This document shows positions 16,949 to 25,281 of a DNA stretch of 51,209 nucleotides, in pieces. This DNA comes from Lachnospiraceae bacterium (GTDB taxonomy: Bacteria > Bacillota > Clostridia > Lachnospirales > Lachnospiraceae): positions 1-51,209 of the forward strand of contig JAFSIS010000050.1 in NCBI GenBank assembly GCA_017439665.1, in the 5' to 3' direction. Both the position numbers and the translations under genes were made by a program. Every line of letters begins with the position of its first letter. The first letter of the stretch is position 1. A model generated the notes under the pieces. The model made no database searches. It had not been told where the DNA came from and saw nothing but the letters and a program-made list of their open reading frames with translations.

Positions 16949-17548
16949 ATGAAAAAAGATATAGAACAGATTCTGGAAAGTATGATGAAAAGGGTGGATC
17001 AGCTAACCTACATCCGCCCCGGAGAAATTCCCAATATAGAGTTGTATATGGATCAGGTATTGTCTTTTGTGAATGAAAGGCTTCGCCATACTACAAGAAA
17101 TCCTGAGTCGGACCGGATCCTGACCAAAACCATGATCAATAATTATGCCAAAAGTGATCTTTTGCCACCACCTAACCGGAAGAAATATTCCAGGGACCAT
17201 ATCCTGCTCCTTTTGTTTATCTACTATTTCAAAGGAGTATTGTCCATTAATGATACGGGAGAGATTCTGGGGAATATTTCCGGAAAATGGTTTGGGGGAA
17301 AATCAGATTATGGCATAGAGGATATCTACAATGAGGTTTTCAGCCTGGAAGCCGGACAGATCGAGCTTCTTCGTAAGGATATTTATGACAAGTTCGGGCT
17401 GGCAGAGACTACCTTTGCAGATGCTCCGGAGGATGATCAGGAATTTCTGCGCTTTTTTTCCTTCATCTGCCTGTTAAGCTTTGACGTCTATGTAAAGCGC
17501 ATGCTGATAGAAACAGCAATCGACGAATACTGCGGTCACAGACAGTAA
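16949..17548 (+). CDS. DUF1836 domain-containing regulator (YkrK-like)
   Basis: 199 residues. The segment LTKTMINNYAKSDLLPPPNRKKYSRDHILLLLFIYYFKGVLSI (~52-95), read in parts, is a MerR-like winged-helix motif characteristic of DUF1836. The remaining C-terminal half is helical with no recognised ligand site. Family members, including B. subtilis YkrK as I recall, act as transcription regulators. No SD is visible before the ATG (GAAAGC only), and the promoter places the start site at or next to the ATG, suggesting leaderless translation. The palindrome between the -35 and -10 elements suggests self-repression. The last codons are duplicated just downstream (17570-17609). Divergent from yerC. 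Confidence 0.86.
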   Translation: MKKDIEQILESMMKRVDQLTYIRPGEIPNIELYMDQVLSFVNERLRHTTRNPESDRILTKTMINNYAKSDLLPPPNRKKYSRDHILLLLFIYYFKGVLSINDTGEILGNISGKWFGGKSDYGIEDIYNEVFSLEAGQIELLRKDIYDKFGLAETTFADAPEDDQEFLRFFSFICLLSFDVYVKRMLIETAIDEYCGHRQ

Positions 17549-17609
17549 GCATAAGGGAAGAGAATTAAACTGCGGTCGCAGGCAGTAGGCATGAGGGAAG
17601 AGAATTAAA
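17530..17609. repeat. Tandem 40-bp duplication at the end of the DUF1836 gene
   Basis: Copy 1 (17530-17569) contains the last codons and stop of the DUF1836 gene; copy 2 (17570-17609) follows directly. They differ at four positions, and at each one copy 1 has A and copy 2 has G. Copy 2 is non-coding. Confidence 0.85.
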
Positions 17610-17688
17610 CTGCATCCCAGGGGGCAGGAACATATTTAAGAAAAATACGTATCTTATACCATCAGTCATTTAGGAGGATTTTATTTCG

Positions 17689-18681
17689 ATGAAGAAAAAA
17701 CTGATGGTATTTTTTATGCTTACAGCTCTGCTTCTGGTCACTCTTACCGGCTGTCAGGGCGGTACCGGGAAAAAACAGGTTACCCTGAATGAAGTAGCCC
17801 ATTCCGTATTTTATGCGCCCATGTATGTAGCATTGGAAGAGGGGTACTTTGCAGAGGAAGGACTGGAGGTAACGCTGGTCACCGGCTTTGGTGCAGATAA
17901 AACCATGACAGCCCTCTTATCCGATGAGGCAGATATCGGATTCATGGGGCCGGAAACTACAGTGTACACCTATCAGGGAGAGATGGAAGACTATGCCGTA
18001 AATTTTGCCCAGCTCACCCAGCGGGCCGGAAATTTCTTGGTAAGCAGGCAGCCGGAGGCAGAGTTTTCCTTTGCCGATCTTAAGGGAAAAGAGGTTCTGG
18101 GAGGCAGAGCAGGCGGTATGCCTCAGATGGTGTTTGAGTATATCCTGAAAAAGAATGGCCTGGATCCCCAGACGGATCTGAATATCGATCAGAGTATCGA
18201 CTTTGGAGCTACGGCAGCAGCCTTTTCCGGAGGTCAGGGAGAGTATACAGTGGAATTTGAGCCCCATGCTACCCTTCTGGAACAAAAGGGAGACGGTTAC
18301 GTTATTGCTTCCCTGGGAGAAGAATCCGGCTATGTTCCTTACACTGCCTTTAGTGCAAAGAAAAGCTATATGGAGAAAAATCCGGATGTGATCGAAGCCT
18401 TTACCAGAGGACTGCAAAAGGGAATGGATTATGTAAATGTCCATACGGCCGAAGAAATTGCCACAGCCATTAAGCCCCAGTTTGAAGAAATGGATGAGGC
18501 TACCCTGGCTACCATTATCGGCCGTTATCAGAATCAGGATACCTGGAAAACGGATCTGGTATTTTCCCAGGAAGCCTTCGAGCTGTTAATGGATATCCTT
18601 ATGGATGCAGGGGTGATCGAAGAGCGGGCTGCCTATGAAGATCTGGTAAATACGGAGTTTGCCGAAAAAGTGATGCAGTAG
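17689..18681 (+). CDS. ABC transporter substrate-binding lipoprotein, NMT1/THI5-like (SsuA family)
   Basis: 330 residues. The signal peptide ends in lipobox TLTGC (Cys22). The mature protein follows the NMT1/SsuA pattern: FYAPMYVALEEGYFAEEGLEV near 41-61, GADKTMTALLSDEADIGFMGPET, then LKGKEVLGGRAGGMPQMVFEYILKKNGL (in parts) and VIASLGEESGYVPYTAF. Family members bind aliphatic sulfonates, nitrate, taurine or pyrimidine precursors of thiamine; the ligand here cannot be told. SD AGGAGG is 12 bases upstream of the ATG. No permease or ATPase gene is adjacent, so its partner must be encoded elsewhere. No riboswitch is evident in the 140-bp upstream region. Confidence 0.9.
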   Translation: MKKKLMVFFMLTALLLVTLTGCQGGTGKKQVTLNEVAHSVFYAPMYVALEEGYFAEEGLEVTLVTGFGADKTMTALLSDEADIGFMGPETTVYTYQGEMEDYAVNFAQLTQRAGNFLVSRQPEAEFSFADLKGKEVLGGRAGGMPQMVFEYILKKNGLDPQTDLNIDQSIDFGATAAAFSGGQGEYTVEFEPHATLLEQKGDGYVIASLGEESGYVPYTAFSAKKSYMEKNPDVIEAFTRGLQKGMDYVNVHTAEEIATAIKPQFEEMDEATLATIIGRYQNQDTWKTDLVFSQEAFELLMDILMDAGVIEERAAYEDLVNTEFAEKVMQ

Positions 18682-18791
18682 TCCGGATTCGGTTATCGTC
18701 ATCCTGTTCACAATGATCCACATCGTGATCCACACGAAATGTCCTTTCAGTGGACAGGAAACAAACACTTCTTTTCCTGACCGACAAATCA

Positions 18792-18800
18792 TGGTATAAT
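18792..18800 (+). promoter_or_regulatory. Extended -10 promoter for the SPFH/pcrA pair
   Basis: TGGTATAAT is an extended -10 with a perfect hexamer, 39 bp before the ATG at 18840. The -35 region is weak, as is usual for extended -10 promoters. Confidence 0.6.
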
Positions 18801-18839
18801 GAATCCTATCGAAAAATACACAGGAACAGGAGGCTTCAT

Positions 18840-19808
18840 ATGGGATTTTTTACGAAACAGCTGGCTAATGTTGTAGAATGGAATGAAACCGGAGAAGGAG
18901 TGTTGTTCTGGAAATGGCAGAACGATGAGATCAAGAAAGACTCCCGTCTGATCATTCGTCCGGGTCAGGATGCAATCTTTTTATATAATGGTAAGATTGA
19001 AGGCATTTTTGAGCAGGAAGGAAATTTTGAGATCGAATCTCAGATCATCCCCTTTCTGACCACCTTAAAAAGCTTTAAGTTTGGCTTTAACGCTCCCTTA
19101 AGGGCGGAGGTTCTATTTATTAATACCAAGGAAATGCTGGTAAAATGGGGAACCAAGAATGCCATCAATCTTCCTGCGCCGGGACTTCCCGGAGGTATGC
19201 CTATCCGTGCCTTCGGTACCTTCAGCTGCAAGATCGGAGACCACAGGGTTCTGATTGAAAAGCTGGCCGGTGTACGCCAGAAGTATACCGTAGATGAGGT
19301 TAAGGAAAGGATCATTACGGATCTGAATCCTCTCTTAATGAGTTGGATCGGCAAAGAAGGAAGGGATATGTTCAATCTTCAGATGGATGCTGCCAGAATT
19401 GGCGAAGGCATCTGTCAGGAGCTGAATAAAGAAATGAGTGAAGTGGGTATTGCCATTACCAACTTTACGGTAGAAAGCTTTTCCTATCCGGAAGAGATCA
19501 AGAAAATGCAGGAGAAGGCAGCAGCCCAGGCTATGGTAGGAGATGTAAATAAATACCAGCAGCTGGCTATGGCAGATTCTCTTGGAAAAGGGAGCGGCGG
19601 CGGAATGGCCGGCGATATGGTAGGACTGCAGATGGGAATGGCACTGGGACAGCAGATGGTGAACCAGATGAACATGAATCAGTCACAGCCTGCACCTGCA
19701 AAAGCAGCAACAGGAGGAAATACAGCAGCACCCAAATTCTGCCCCAATTGCGGAACTCCCACCAATGGAGCAAATTTCTGTGGAAACTGTGGAAATAAGT
19801 TAGTATGA
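18840..19808 (+). CDS. SPFH domain protein with C-terminal zinc ribbon
   Basis: 322 residues from ATG 18840 (SD AGGAGG six bases upstream); an earlier in-frame ATG at 18750 lies upstream of the promoter. The N-terminal ~240 residues form an SPFH/virion-core-like domain (VVEWNETGEGVLFWKWQNDE, then EIESQIIPFLTTLKSF and VRQKYTVDEVKERI). A Gly/Met/Gln-rich linker follows, and the end is a zinc ribbon with paired CPNCGTP and FCGNCG motifs. There is no membrane helix; proteins of this type assemble on membranes or partner proteins. It overlaps pcrA by four bases (ATGA), so the two are translationally coupled. The functional link to the helicase is not known. Confidence 0.9.
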   Translation: MGFFTKQLANVVEWNETGEGVLFWKWQNDEIKKDSRLIIRPGQDAIFLYNGKIEGIFEQEGNFEIESQIIPFLTTLKSFKFGFNAPLRAEVLFINTKEMLVKWGTKNAINLPAPGLPGGMPIRAFGTFSCKIGDHRVLIEKLAGVRQKYTVDEVKERIITDLNPLLMSWIGKEGRDMFNLQMDAARIGEGICQELNKEMSEVGIAITNFTVESFSYPEEIKKMQEKAAAQAMVGDVNKYQQLAMADSLGKGSGGGMAGDMVGLQMGMALGQQMVNQMNMNQSQPAPAKAATGGNTAAPKFCPNCGTPTNGANFCGNCGNKLV

Positions 19809-22219
19809 GTATTTATGACACACTGAACAAAGAACAAAAAGAAGCGGTTTTTCACACTGAGGGCCCACTCCTGCTTTTAGCGGGGGCGGGCTCCGGTAAA
19901 ACCAGGGTGATCACCCACCGCATTGCCTATTTAATAGAAGAAATGGGAGTGAAGCCCTGGAATATTCTGGCCATCACCTTTACCAATAAGGCTGCAGGAG
20001 AAATGCGAAACCGTGTGGATGATCTGGTGGGCTTTGGTTCTGATCAGATCTGGGTATCCACCTTCCATTCCACCTGTGTAAAAATCCTCAGGCGCCATAT
20101 TGATCGGCTGGGTTATGATAACAGCTTTACCATTTATGACACAGATGACCAGAAGACGGTGATCAAGGATATCTGCAAACGGCTTCAGCTGGATACCAAA
20201 CAGTATAAGGAAAGAACTCTGCTGGGAGCGATTTCTTCTGCCAAGGATGAGTTGATCGGTCCCGAGGAGTTCGCCCTGAATACCTTCGGGGATTTCCGGC
20301 AGCAGAAAATAGCAGAGGTTTACACTGAGTATCAGAAGACGCTGAAGAACAGCAATGCACTGGATTTTGATGATCTCATCGTAAAAGCCATTGAGCTGTT
20401 TAAGAACAATCCGGAGATTCTGGAAAATTATCAGGAACGCTTTCGCTATATTATGGTGGACGAGTATCAGGATACCAATACAGCTCAGTTTGAGTTGGTG
20501 AGGCTTTTGGCATCCAAATATCGCAATCTTTGTGTGGTAGGTGATGATGACCAGTCCATCTATAAATTCCGGGGAGCTAATATCAGTAATATTCTGGATT
20601 TTGAAAAGCATTTTCAGGATGCAAGGACGATCAAGCTGGAGCAGAATTATCGTTCTACGCAGACCATTCTGGATGCAGCCAATGAAGTAATCCGCAATAA
20701 TGTGGAGCGTAAGGAGAAAGCTCTGTGGACCAGCCAGGGAGCAGGCAGCAGGATCCATTTCCGCCAGTTTGATACGGCTTACGAAGAGGCGGAGTACATC
20801 GCCCTGGATATTTTGGGAAAATGGAGAAGAAAAGAAGCAGAGTATGGGGATTGTGCCATTCTGTACCGAACCAATGCCCAGTCCCGTATCCTGGAAGAGC
20901 GGTTCGTCCATGAAGGAATTCCCTATGATCTGGTGGGAGGAACGAACTTTTATTCCCGCAGAGAAATTAAGGATATGCTGGCTTATTTAAAGACTATCGA
21001 TAATGGTAAGGATGATCTGGCAGTAAAGCGAATCATCAACGTTCCTAAACGGGGAATTGGTGCTACCACCCTGGCTAAGGTACAGAGCTATGCGGACACA
21101 GAGGAGATCACTTTTTTTGAGGCCCTGCGTCGGGCAGAGAGCATCCCGGGTCTGGGAAAAAGTGCAGGGAAGCTGACCGGTTTTGTCAATATGATGGAAG
21201 TTTTTCATACTAAGGTTAAGGTATACGGCCTGAAAAAACTTCTGGAGGATATTCTGGAGACCACCGGTTATCTGGAAGCCTTACGGGAAGCGGATGAAGA
21301 GGATGTGGATGACCGTATCGAAAATATCAATGAATTGATCAGTAAGGCAGCTGCCTTTGAGCGGGATAATCCGGAAGCCGGTTTAAGTGAGTTTCTGGAA
21401 GAGGTGGCATTGGTAGCCGATATTGATAAACTTGAGGGAGACAGGAACAGGGTATTGTTAATGACCCTCCACAGTGCCAAAGGACTGGAGTTTCCTGTAG
21501 TCTATCTGGCGGGTATGGAGGATGGAATCTTTCCCAGTTATATGACGATTATGGATGAAGACCCTACTGCAGTGGAGGAAGAACGCCGCCTGGCCTATGT
21601 GGGGATCACCAGAGCCATGAGAGAGCTCACCCTGACGACTGCCAGAATGCGCATGATCCGTGGGGAGACTCAGTATAATCCGGTAAGCCGGTTTGTGCGG
21701 GAAATTCCACAGGACCTGATGGATAATCGTCCTACTCCTGCACCCAAAAAAGAAGTCAGCTATCATGAGGACTCCTATGAACGAGTAGCCTTTAAGTCAA
21801 AGCCCTTCGGAGGTCTTGGCGAGAGCCGGGGAGGGGGACAGGCACAGCACACATTCGGATCCACTGGAAGCCGGGGACAGACACAGTCAGCTTCTTTTTT
21901 GTCAGAAGGAATGGGCGCTACCCGCTCCTCCAATGCGACCTTTGCCAAACCCAAGGCTGTAGCCAGACCCAAGGCCACTGCCCTGGAGAATCGGCCCTTT
22001 ATCGCCAAAGGGCTGACCGGCAGCGGATTAACCAAAGGAGTCCCTGAAGGCGGAAAGCTGGAATACCAGGAAGGGGATCGGGTTAAGCATATCAAATATG
22101 GAGAAGGAACGGTAAAGGCTATTGAACCGGGACCCAGAGATCATCAGGTGACTGTGGAATTTGACTCGGTGGGACAAAAGATCATGTATGCTGCTTTTGC
22201 AAAACTGAAAAAAATTTAG
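19805..22219 (+). CDS. pcrA: ATP-dependent DNA helicase PcrA (UvrD/Rep family)
   Basis: 804 residues, superfamily 1A 3'-5' helicase for repair and removal of proteins from DNA. Walker A is LAGAGSGKTRV (~25-35). Motif II is VDEYQDTN, motif III GDDDQSIYKFRG, motif IV QNYRST, motif V TLHSAKGLEFPVVY and motif VI RRLAYVGITRA. After a low-complexity linker (~650-740) the C-terminal Tudor-like domain GDRVKHIKYGEGTV appears, which in PcrA binds RNA polymerase. It is co-translated with the SPFH/zinc-ribbon gene through a four-base overlap. A short hairpin (22221-22245) without a T-run follows the stop. Confidence 0.97.
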   Translation: MSIYDTLNKEQKEAVFHTEGPLLLLAGAGSGKTRVITHRIAYLIEEMGVKPWNILAITFTNKAAGEMRNRVDDLVGFGSDQIWVSTFHSTCVKILRRHIDRLGYDNSFTIYDTDDQKTVIKDICKRLQLDTKQYKERTLLGAISSAKDELIGPEEFALNTFGDFRQQKIAEVYTEYQKTLKNSNALDFDDLIVKAIELFKNNPEILENYQERFRYIMVDEYQDTNTAQFELVRLLASKYRNLCVVGDDDQSIYKFRGANISNILDFEKHFQDARTIKLEQNYRSTQTILDAANEVIRNNVERKEKALWTSQGAGSRIHFRQFDTAYEEAEYIALDILGKWRRKEAEYGDCAILYRTNAQSRILEERFVHEGIPYDLVGGTNFYSRREIKDMLAYLKTIDNGKDDLAVKRIINVPKRGIGATTLAKVQSYADTEEITFFEALRRAESIPGLGKSAGKLTGFVNMMEVFHTKVKVYGLKKLLEDILETTGYLEALREADEEDVDDRIENINELISKAAAFERDNPEAGLSEFLEEVALVADIDKLEGDRNRVLLMTLHSAKGLEFPVVYLAGMEDGIFPSYMTIMDEDPTAVEEERRLAYVGITRAMRELTLTTARMRMIRGETQYNPVSRFVREIPQDLMDNRPTPAPKKEVSYHEDSYERVAFKSKPFGGLGESRGGGQAQHTFGSTGSRGQTQSASFLSEGMGATRSSNATFAKPKAVARPKATALENRPFIAKGLTGSGLTKGVPEGGKLEYQEGDRVKHIKYGEGTVKAIEPGPRDHQVTVEFDSVGQKIMYAAFAKLKKI

Positions 22220-22220
22220 G

Positions 22221-22245
22221 GAAATGCTGATTTGATCAACATTTC
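22221..22245 (+). other. Hairpin after pcrA, possible weak terminator
   Basis: GAAATG...CATTTC with inner TGAT/ATCA arms and one mismatch. No T-run follows, so termination is uncertain. Confidence 0.3.
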
Positions 22246-22331
22246 TTAGTGACTTCTTTCTGGACAGTCACAAAATATAGATTTTTTTCTGAATTTTCAT
22301 ACATTAAACTGTAGTAAAATCAAAATAAAAG

Positions 22332-22395
22332 TGGTATGATAGTAAAAAGCTAACTGTTCAGGGCAGAGCGTTCTGTTAAGGTAATGAACAGTTAG
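22332..22395 (+). promoter_or_regulatory. Extended -10 followed by a 5'-end RNA hairpin
   Basis: TGGTATGAT (22332-22340) is an extended -10. A transcript would start near 22347, and a perfect 11-bp stem begins three bases later: CTAACTGTTCA (22350-22360) with TGAACAGTTAG (22385-22395). The 24-nt loop holds a smaller CAGA/TCTG pair. No T-run follows. A stem right at the 5' end often protects mRNA from decay. The next gene starts at 22429. Confidence 0.55.
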
Positions 22396-22428
22396 ATAAG
22401 AGATTCAAGGAAAGAAGGTATCGAAGCC

Positions 22429-22728
22429 ATGAGTAAACTTGATGAAATTTTAGAAATTGTTAGGAGTAATGCCATGAGAAAAGAAGAGAAGAAATCTTGC
22501 CCTGTAGTCTGGATCTTAGCGGTGATCGGTGCTGTAGTTGCCGTGGCTGCTATTGCTTATGCTGTATATCGTTATTTCCAGGGAGAAACGATGGATGAGT
22601 TGGAAGAGGATTTCGACGAGGACTTTGATGATGATTTTTTTGAGGATGAAGATACAGAGCCCATCGTCATTCCCAAGCAGGACAGTGAGGAAGAGGTTGC
22701 AGCAGATGCACCTACAGCAGAGGAATAA
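22429..22728 (+). CDS. Small membrane protein with acidic tail, DUF4366-like
   Basis: 99 residues. A basic N-terminus of ~25 residues precedes one membrane helix (about 26-48, WILAVIGAVVAVAAIAYAVY). The rest is extremely acidic, dominated by Asp and Glu (ELEEDFDEDFDDDFFEDED). This arrangement is familiar from a small family in Lachnospiraceae, which I believe is annotated DUF4366. The tail probably lies inside or outside the membrane as a charged, disordered segment; topology is not certain. It is a single-gene unit with its own promoter, a 5' hairpin and a strong terminator. Role unknown. Confidence 0.82.
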   Translation: MSKLDEILEIVRSNAMRKEEKKSCPVVWILAVIGAVVAVAAIAYAVYRYFQGETMDELEEDFDEDFDDDFFEDEDTEPIVIPKQDSEEEVAADAPTAEE

Positions 22729-22741
22729 ATTGATCAGAATC

Positions 22742-22773
22742 AAGGCTGTTGTATTTATACAACGGCCTTTTTT
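22742..22773 (+). terminator. Rho-independent terminator
   Basis: Arms AAGGCTGTTGTA (22742-22753) and TACAACGGCCTT (22758-22769), one G-U pair, four-base loop, followed by a T-run. It closes the small acidic membrane protein gene. Confidence 0.92.
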
Positions 22774-22820
22774 GTATGATGTGGGGGATGACTATTGTCT
22801 GGTCAGATTAATCCTCATGC

Positions 22821-22927
22821 ATATCGCAAGTTTTACTTGCGATATTGCTTAAATAAATAAGAGAAAAATCTTTGATTTTTCACATTACCTCTCTCGACAA
22901 AAGGATAGATGTCCTTTTCAGGAGAGG
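22821..22927 (+). promoter_or_regulatory. Three consecutive RNA hairpins upstream of the uracil methyltransferase gene
   Basis: Hairpin 1: ATATCGCAAG/CTTGCGATAT (22821-22845), perfect 10 bp, 5-nt loop. Hairpin 2: GAAAAATC/GATTTTTC (22863-22881), perfect 8 bp, 3-nt loop. Hairpin 3: outer CCTCTC/GAGAGG around inner AAAAGGA/TCCTTTT (22888-22927). They fill the space between the previous terminator and the gene at 23003. I do not recognise a known riboswitch class. Only a poor SD precedes the ATG at 23003. Confidence 0.5.
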
Positions 22928-23002
22928 GGAGTAAGTGTTCGCCACATCAGGATTTGGACGGATGACCTGTGCAGTCAGAAAGAAGAAAGAGAGAGTCAAA
23001 GC

Positions 23003-24559
23003 ATGAAAAAAGGGCAGACCTATAGTGGAATTGTGGAAAGAATGGATTTTCCAAACAGAGGGATCGTAGTGGTAAATGAAGAAAGAGAAGATGGCAGCAG
23101 AGAAAAAGTGACCTGTGTAGTAAAAAATGCTCTTCCGGGGCAACGTGTGACCTTTATGGTCAATAAGCTTCGTAAGGGAAAGGCTGAAGGAAGACTTTTG
23201 GCGGTAGAAGAGCCAGCATCAAACGAGGTGGAAAGTCCCTGTACCCACTATGGAAAATGTGGCGGCTGCCTTTATCTTGCTTTTTCCTATGAAGAGCAGC
23301 TTAAAATCAAAGAAGAACAGGTGAAAAGGCTTTTGGAAAACTGCCTTACCGGCAGACAGCAGCCCTGGATCTTTGAAGGCATCAAAGTCAGTCCGGCTGT
23401 TTATGAATATCGGAACAAGATGGAGTTTTCCTTTGGGGATGAAGTTAAGGACGGCCCCCTGTCTCTGGGGATGCATAAGCGGGGCAGTTTTTATGATGTG
23501 GTTACGGTAGATGGCTGCCGTATTGTAGATGAGGATTACCGACAGATTTTATTGACTACATTAGAATTTTTCAGGGAAAAAAAGATAAGCTTTTATCATC
23601 GTCTCCGTCATGAGGGTTATCTCAGACATCTTCTGGTGAGAAAGGCAGTAAAGACGGGAGAGATCCTGGTGGCTCTGGTGACCACCTCCCAGTGGAAGGA
23701 AAAGGAGGAATGGCAGGGGCAGCTTGAAAAAGGACTGACAGGGGATGAGGAGCAATTAAGGCAGGTGACCGGATTCAAAGAAGGTAAACAGCTAAAAGAA
23801 GCAGGTGAAGTGGGTCAAGGCAGTCAGGCAGAAGAGACGGCGATCCTGCAGGAGTGGAAAGACCGGCTTCTTCGCCTTGATCTTAAAGGAAAAATCACCG
23901 GACTCCTCCACATTACCAACGACTCGGTGGCGGATGTGGTCAAAAGTGACCGGACCGATATTTTATACGGTCAGGACCATTTTTATGAAGAGCTTTTAGG
24001 GCTGAAATTCAAGATTTCTACCTTCTCCTTTTTCCAGACCAACTCTCTGGGGGCGGAGGTACTTTACCAGACAGCCAGAGACTATATTGGCGATTTGGGA
24101 ACCTCCGATAAAGGAGGAGCACCGGATAAGATCGTCTATGATCTGTACAGCGGGACCGGCACTATCGCTCAGCTGATGGCTCCCGTGGCAAAGAAGGTCA
24201 TCGGTGTGGAAATTGTGGAAGAAGCGGTGGAAGCAGCCAGAAAAAATGCTGCCTTAAACGGACTTTCCAACTGTGAATTTATTGCCGGAGACGTGTTAAA
24301 GGTACTGGATTCCATTGAAGAGAAGCCGGATTTTATCATTCTGGACCCACCCCGTGACGGCATCCATCCCAAGGCCCTGGAAAAGATCATTGATTACGGT
24401 GTTGACCGCCTGATCTACATCAGCTGCAAGCCTACCAGCCTGGTCAGGGATCTGGAAGCCTTTCTGGAAAACGGCTATGTGGTGGAGCGGGCCGTGGCTG
24501 TGGATCAGTTCCCCTGGACCGGGAATATTGAAGTCTGTGTAAAATTGGAACGAAGATGA
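23003..24559 (+). CDS. rlmD: 23S rRNA (uracil-5-)-methyltransferase, RlmD/RumA family
   Basis: 518 residues. An N-terminal TRAM domain (~1-70) is followed by the iron-sulfur cysteines in CTHYGKCGGC (~80-89), with the fourth expected later. The SAM domain carries FFQTNSLGAEVLY, then YDLYSGTGTIAQLMA and the catalytic block ISCKPTSLVRDL, where Cys is the nucleophile; LDPPRDGIHPKAL precedes it. Members methylate U747 and/or U1939 of 23S rRNA, and in Gram-positives one enzyme may do both. A ~60-residue insertion near 245-300 is less conserved. The upstream region is rich in hairpins and the SD is weak (GAGAG), so translation may be controlled. It stands alone, with gene remnants downstream. Confidence 0.93.
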   Translation: MKKGQTYSGIVERMDFPNRGIVVVNEEREDGSREKVTCVVKNALPGQRVTFMVNKLRKGKAEGRLLAVEEPASNEVESPCTHYGKCGGCLYLAFSYEEQLKIKEEQVKRLLENCLTGRQQPWIFEGIKVSPAVYEYRNKMEFSFGDEVKDGPLSLGMHKRGSFYDVVTVDGCRIVDEDYRQILLTTLEFFREKKISFYHRLRHEGYLRHLLVRKAVKTGEILVALVTTSQWKEKEEWQGQLEKGLTGDEEQLRQVTGFKEGKQLKEAGEVGQGSQAEETAILQEWKDRLLRLDLKGKITGLLHITNDSVADVVKSDRTDILYGQDHFYEELLGLKFKISTFSFFQTNSLGAEVLYQTARDYIGDLGTSDKGGAPDKIVYDLYSGTGTIAQLMAPVAKKVIGVEIVEEAVEAARKNAALNGLSNCEFIAGDVLKVLDSIEEKPDFIILDPPRDGIHPKALEKIIDYGVDRLIYISCKPTSLVRDLEAFLENGYVVERAVAVDQFPWTGNIEVCVKLERR

Positions 24560-24646
24560 TGCAGATATATTTAGTCTGGAATAATTGGAAAAACAGGATG
24601 ATACAAAGAAATATTGTACAGTAAATAACAGAAAGTAGATGGCATT

Positions 24647-24865
24647 ATGGATATTAAGGATTTGATAGGCGAGGCAACAGAATATGACAAAAAATTTGCC
24701 CTTGAGGAAAGGAAGCCGAAGAGTTGGTGTAAAAGTGTAAGTGCATTTGCAAATACGTTTGGTGGTGCATTGATTTTTGGGATATCTAATGAATATAATA
24801 AAGATAAGAAGTGGAAAAGTGTAGCAGAGAAAGCCCAACGGGGAAGGAAGCCTGTCAGAACCTGA
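24647..24865 (+). pseudogene. AlbA_2 (Schlafen-type) domain remnant
   Basis: The first ~50 residues (FALEERKPKSWCKSVSAFAN and TFGGALIFGISNE) match the start of an AlbA_2 ATP-binding-like domain, found in putative DNA-binding regulators. A complete domain needs ~110 residues; here the frame leaves the family after about 24800 and ends with basic nonsense. The break coincides with the start of the Rpn fragment, so a deletion joined two genes. Confidence 0.75.
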
Positions 24866-25251
24866 AGGAATACATGCTCTTTGTGGAGAGGATCAGGGAG
24901 TACAGTGACCAGAAAGAGCTGCCACTGGATGAGGCAGTGGACCGGGCAGTAACAGAATGTATCAAGGAGGGAATCCTGGCAGAGTTTTTAGAGGAGAACC
25001 GGAGGGAGGTAGTGTTCATGAGTATATTTGAATATGATGAAGAGAAGGAGATGCGCCTGTTTAAGGAGGCATACCTGGAAGAGGGAGAAGAAATCGGCAG
25101 AGAGTTTCAGAAAGAAAAGGATCTGAAGGTTCTGGTCAATTCCCTGAAGAAATATCTTCCCGATGCAGAGGCAGTATTTCAGGAGATAACGGCAAATGAG
25201 GAATTCAGGGACTGTACCAGGGATCAGATCATGGAATTATACGATAATTGA
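24832..25251 (+). pseudogene. Rpn-family nuclease/transposase C-terminal remnant
   Basis: This frame gives KEYMLFVERIREY, then LDEAVDRAVTECIKEGILAE, FLEENRREVVFMSIFEYDEE and a helical tail to IMELYDN. It matches the C-terminal half of Rpn family recombination-promoting nucleases (PD-(D/E)XK, formerly putative transposases) common in Lachnospiraceae. The N-terminal nuclease domain is missing, replaced by the AlbA_2 fragment in another frame. It is probably non-functional, although an ATG at 24811 allows translation. Confidence 0.78.
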
Positions 25252-25281
25252 GTTTTTCAAGGTTCAACATATTTCAAAAAC

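Noticed and set aside
17530..17609. Diversity-generating retroelement template/variable repeat pair, suggested by A-to-G differences
   Set aside because: Only 40 bp, directly tandem, no reverse transcriptase in the window, and the variable copy is non-coding.
18681..18790. Inverted pieces such as TGTCC/GGACA after the NMT1-like gene as a terminator
   Set aside because: Short stem with no T-run.
19931..20911. 326-codon open frame on the - strand inside pcrA
   Set aside because: Antisense to conserved helicase motifs; no start signal or family.
24811..25251. Intact small gene for the Rpn-like protein
   Set aside because: The nuclease domain is missing and the start falls in AlbA_2 sequence of another frame.
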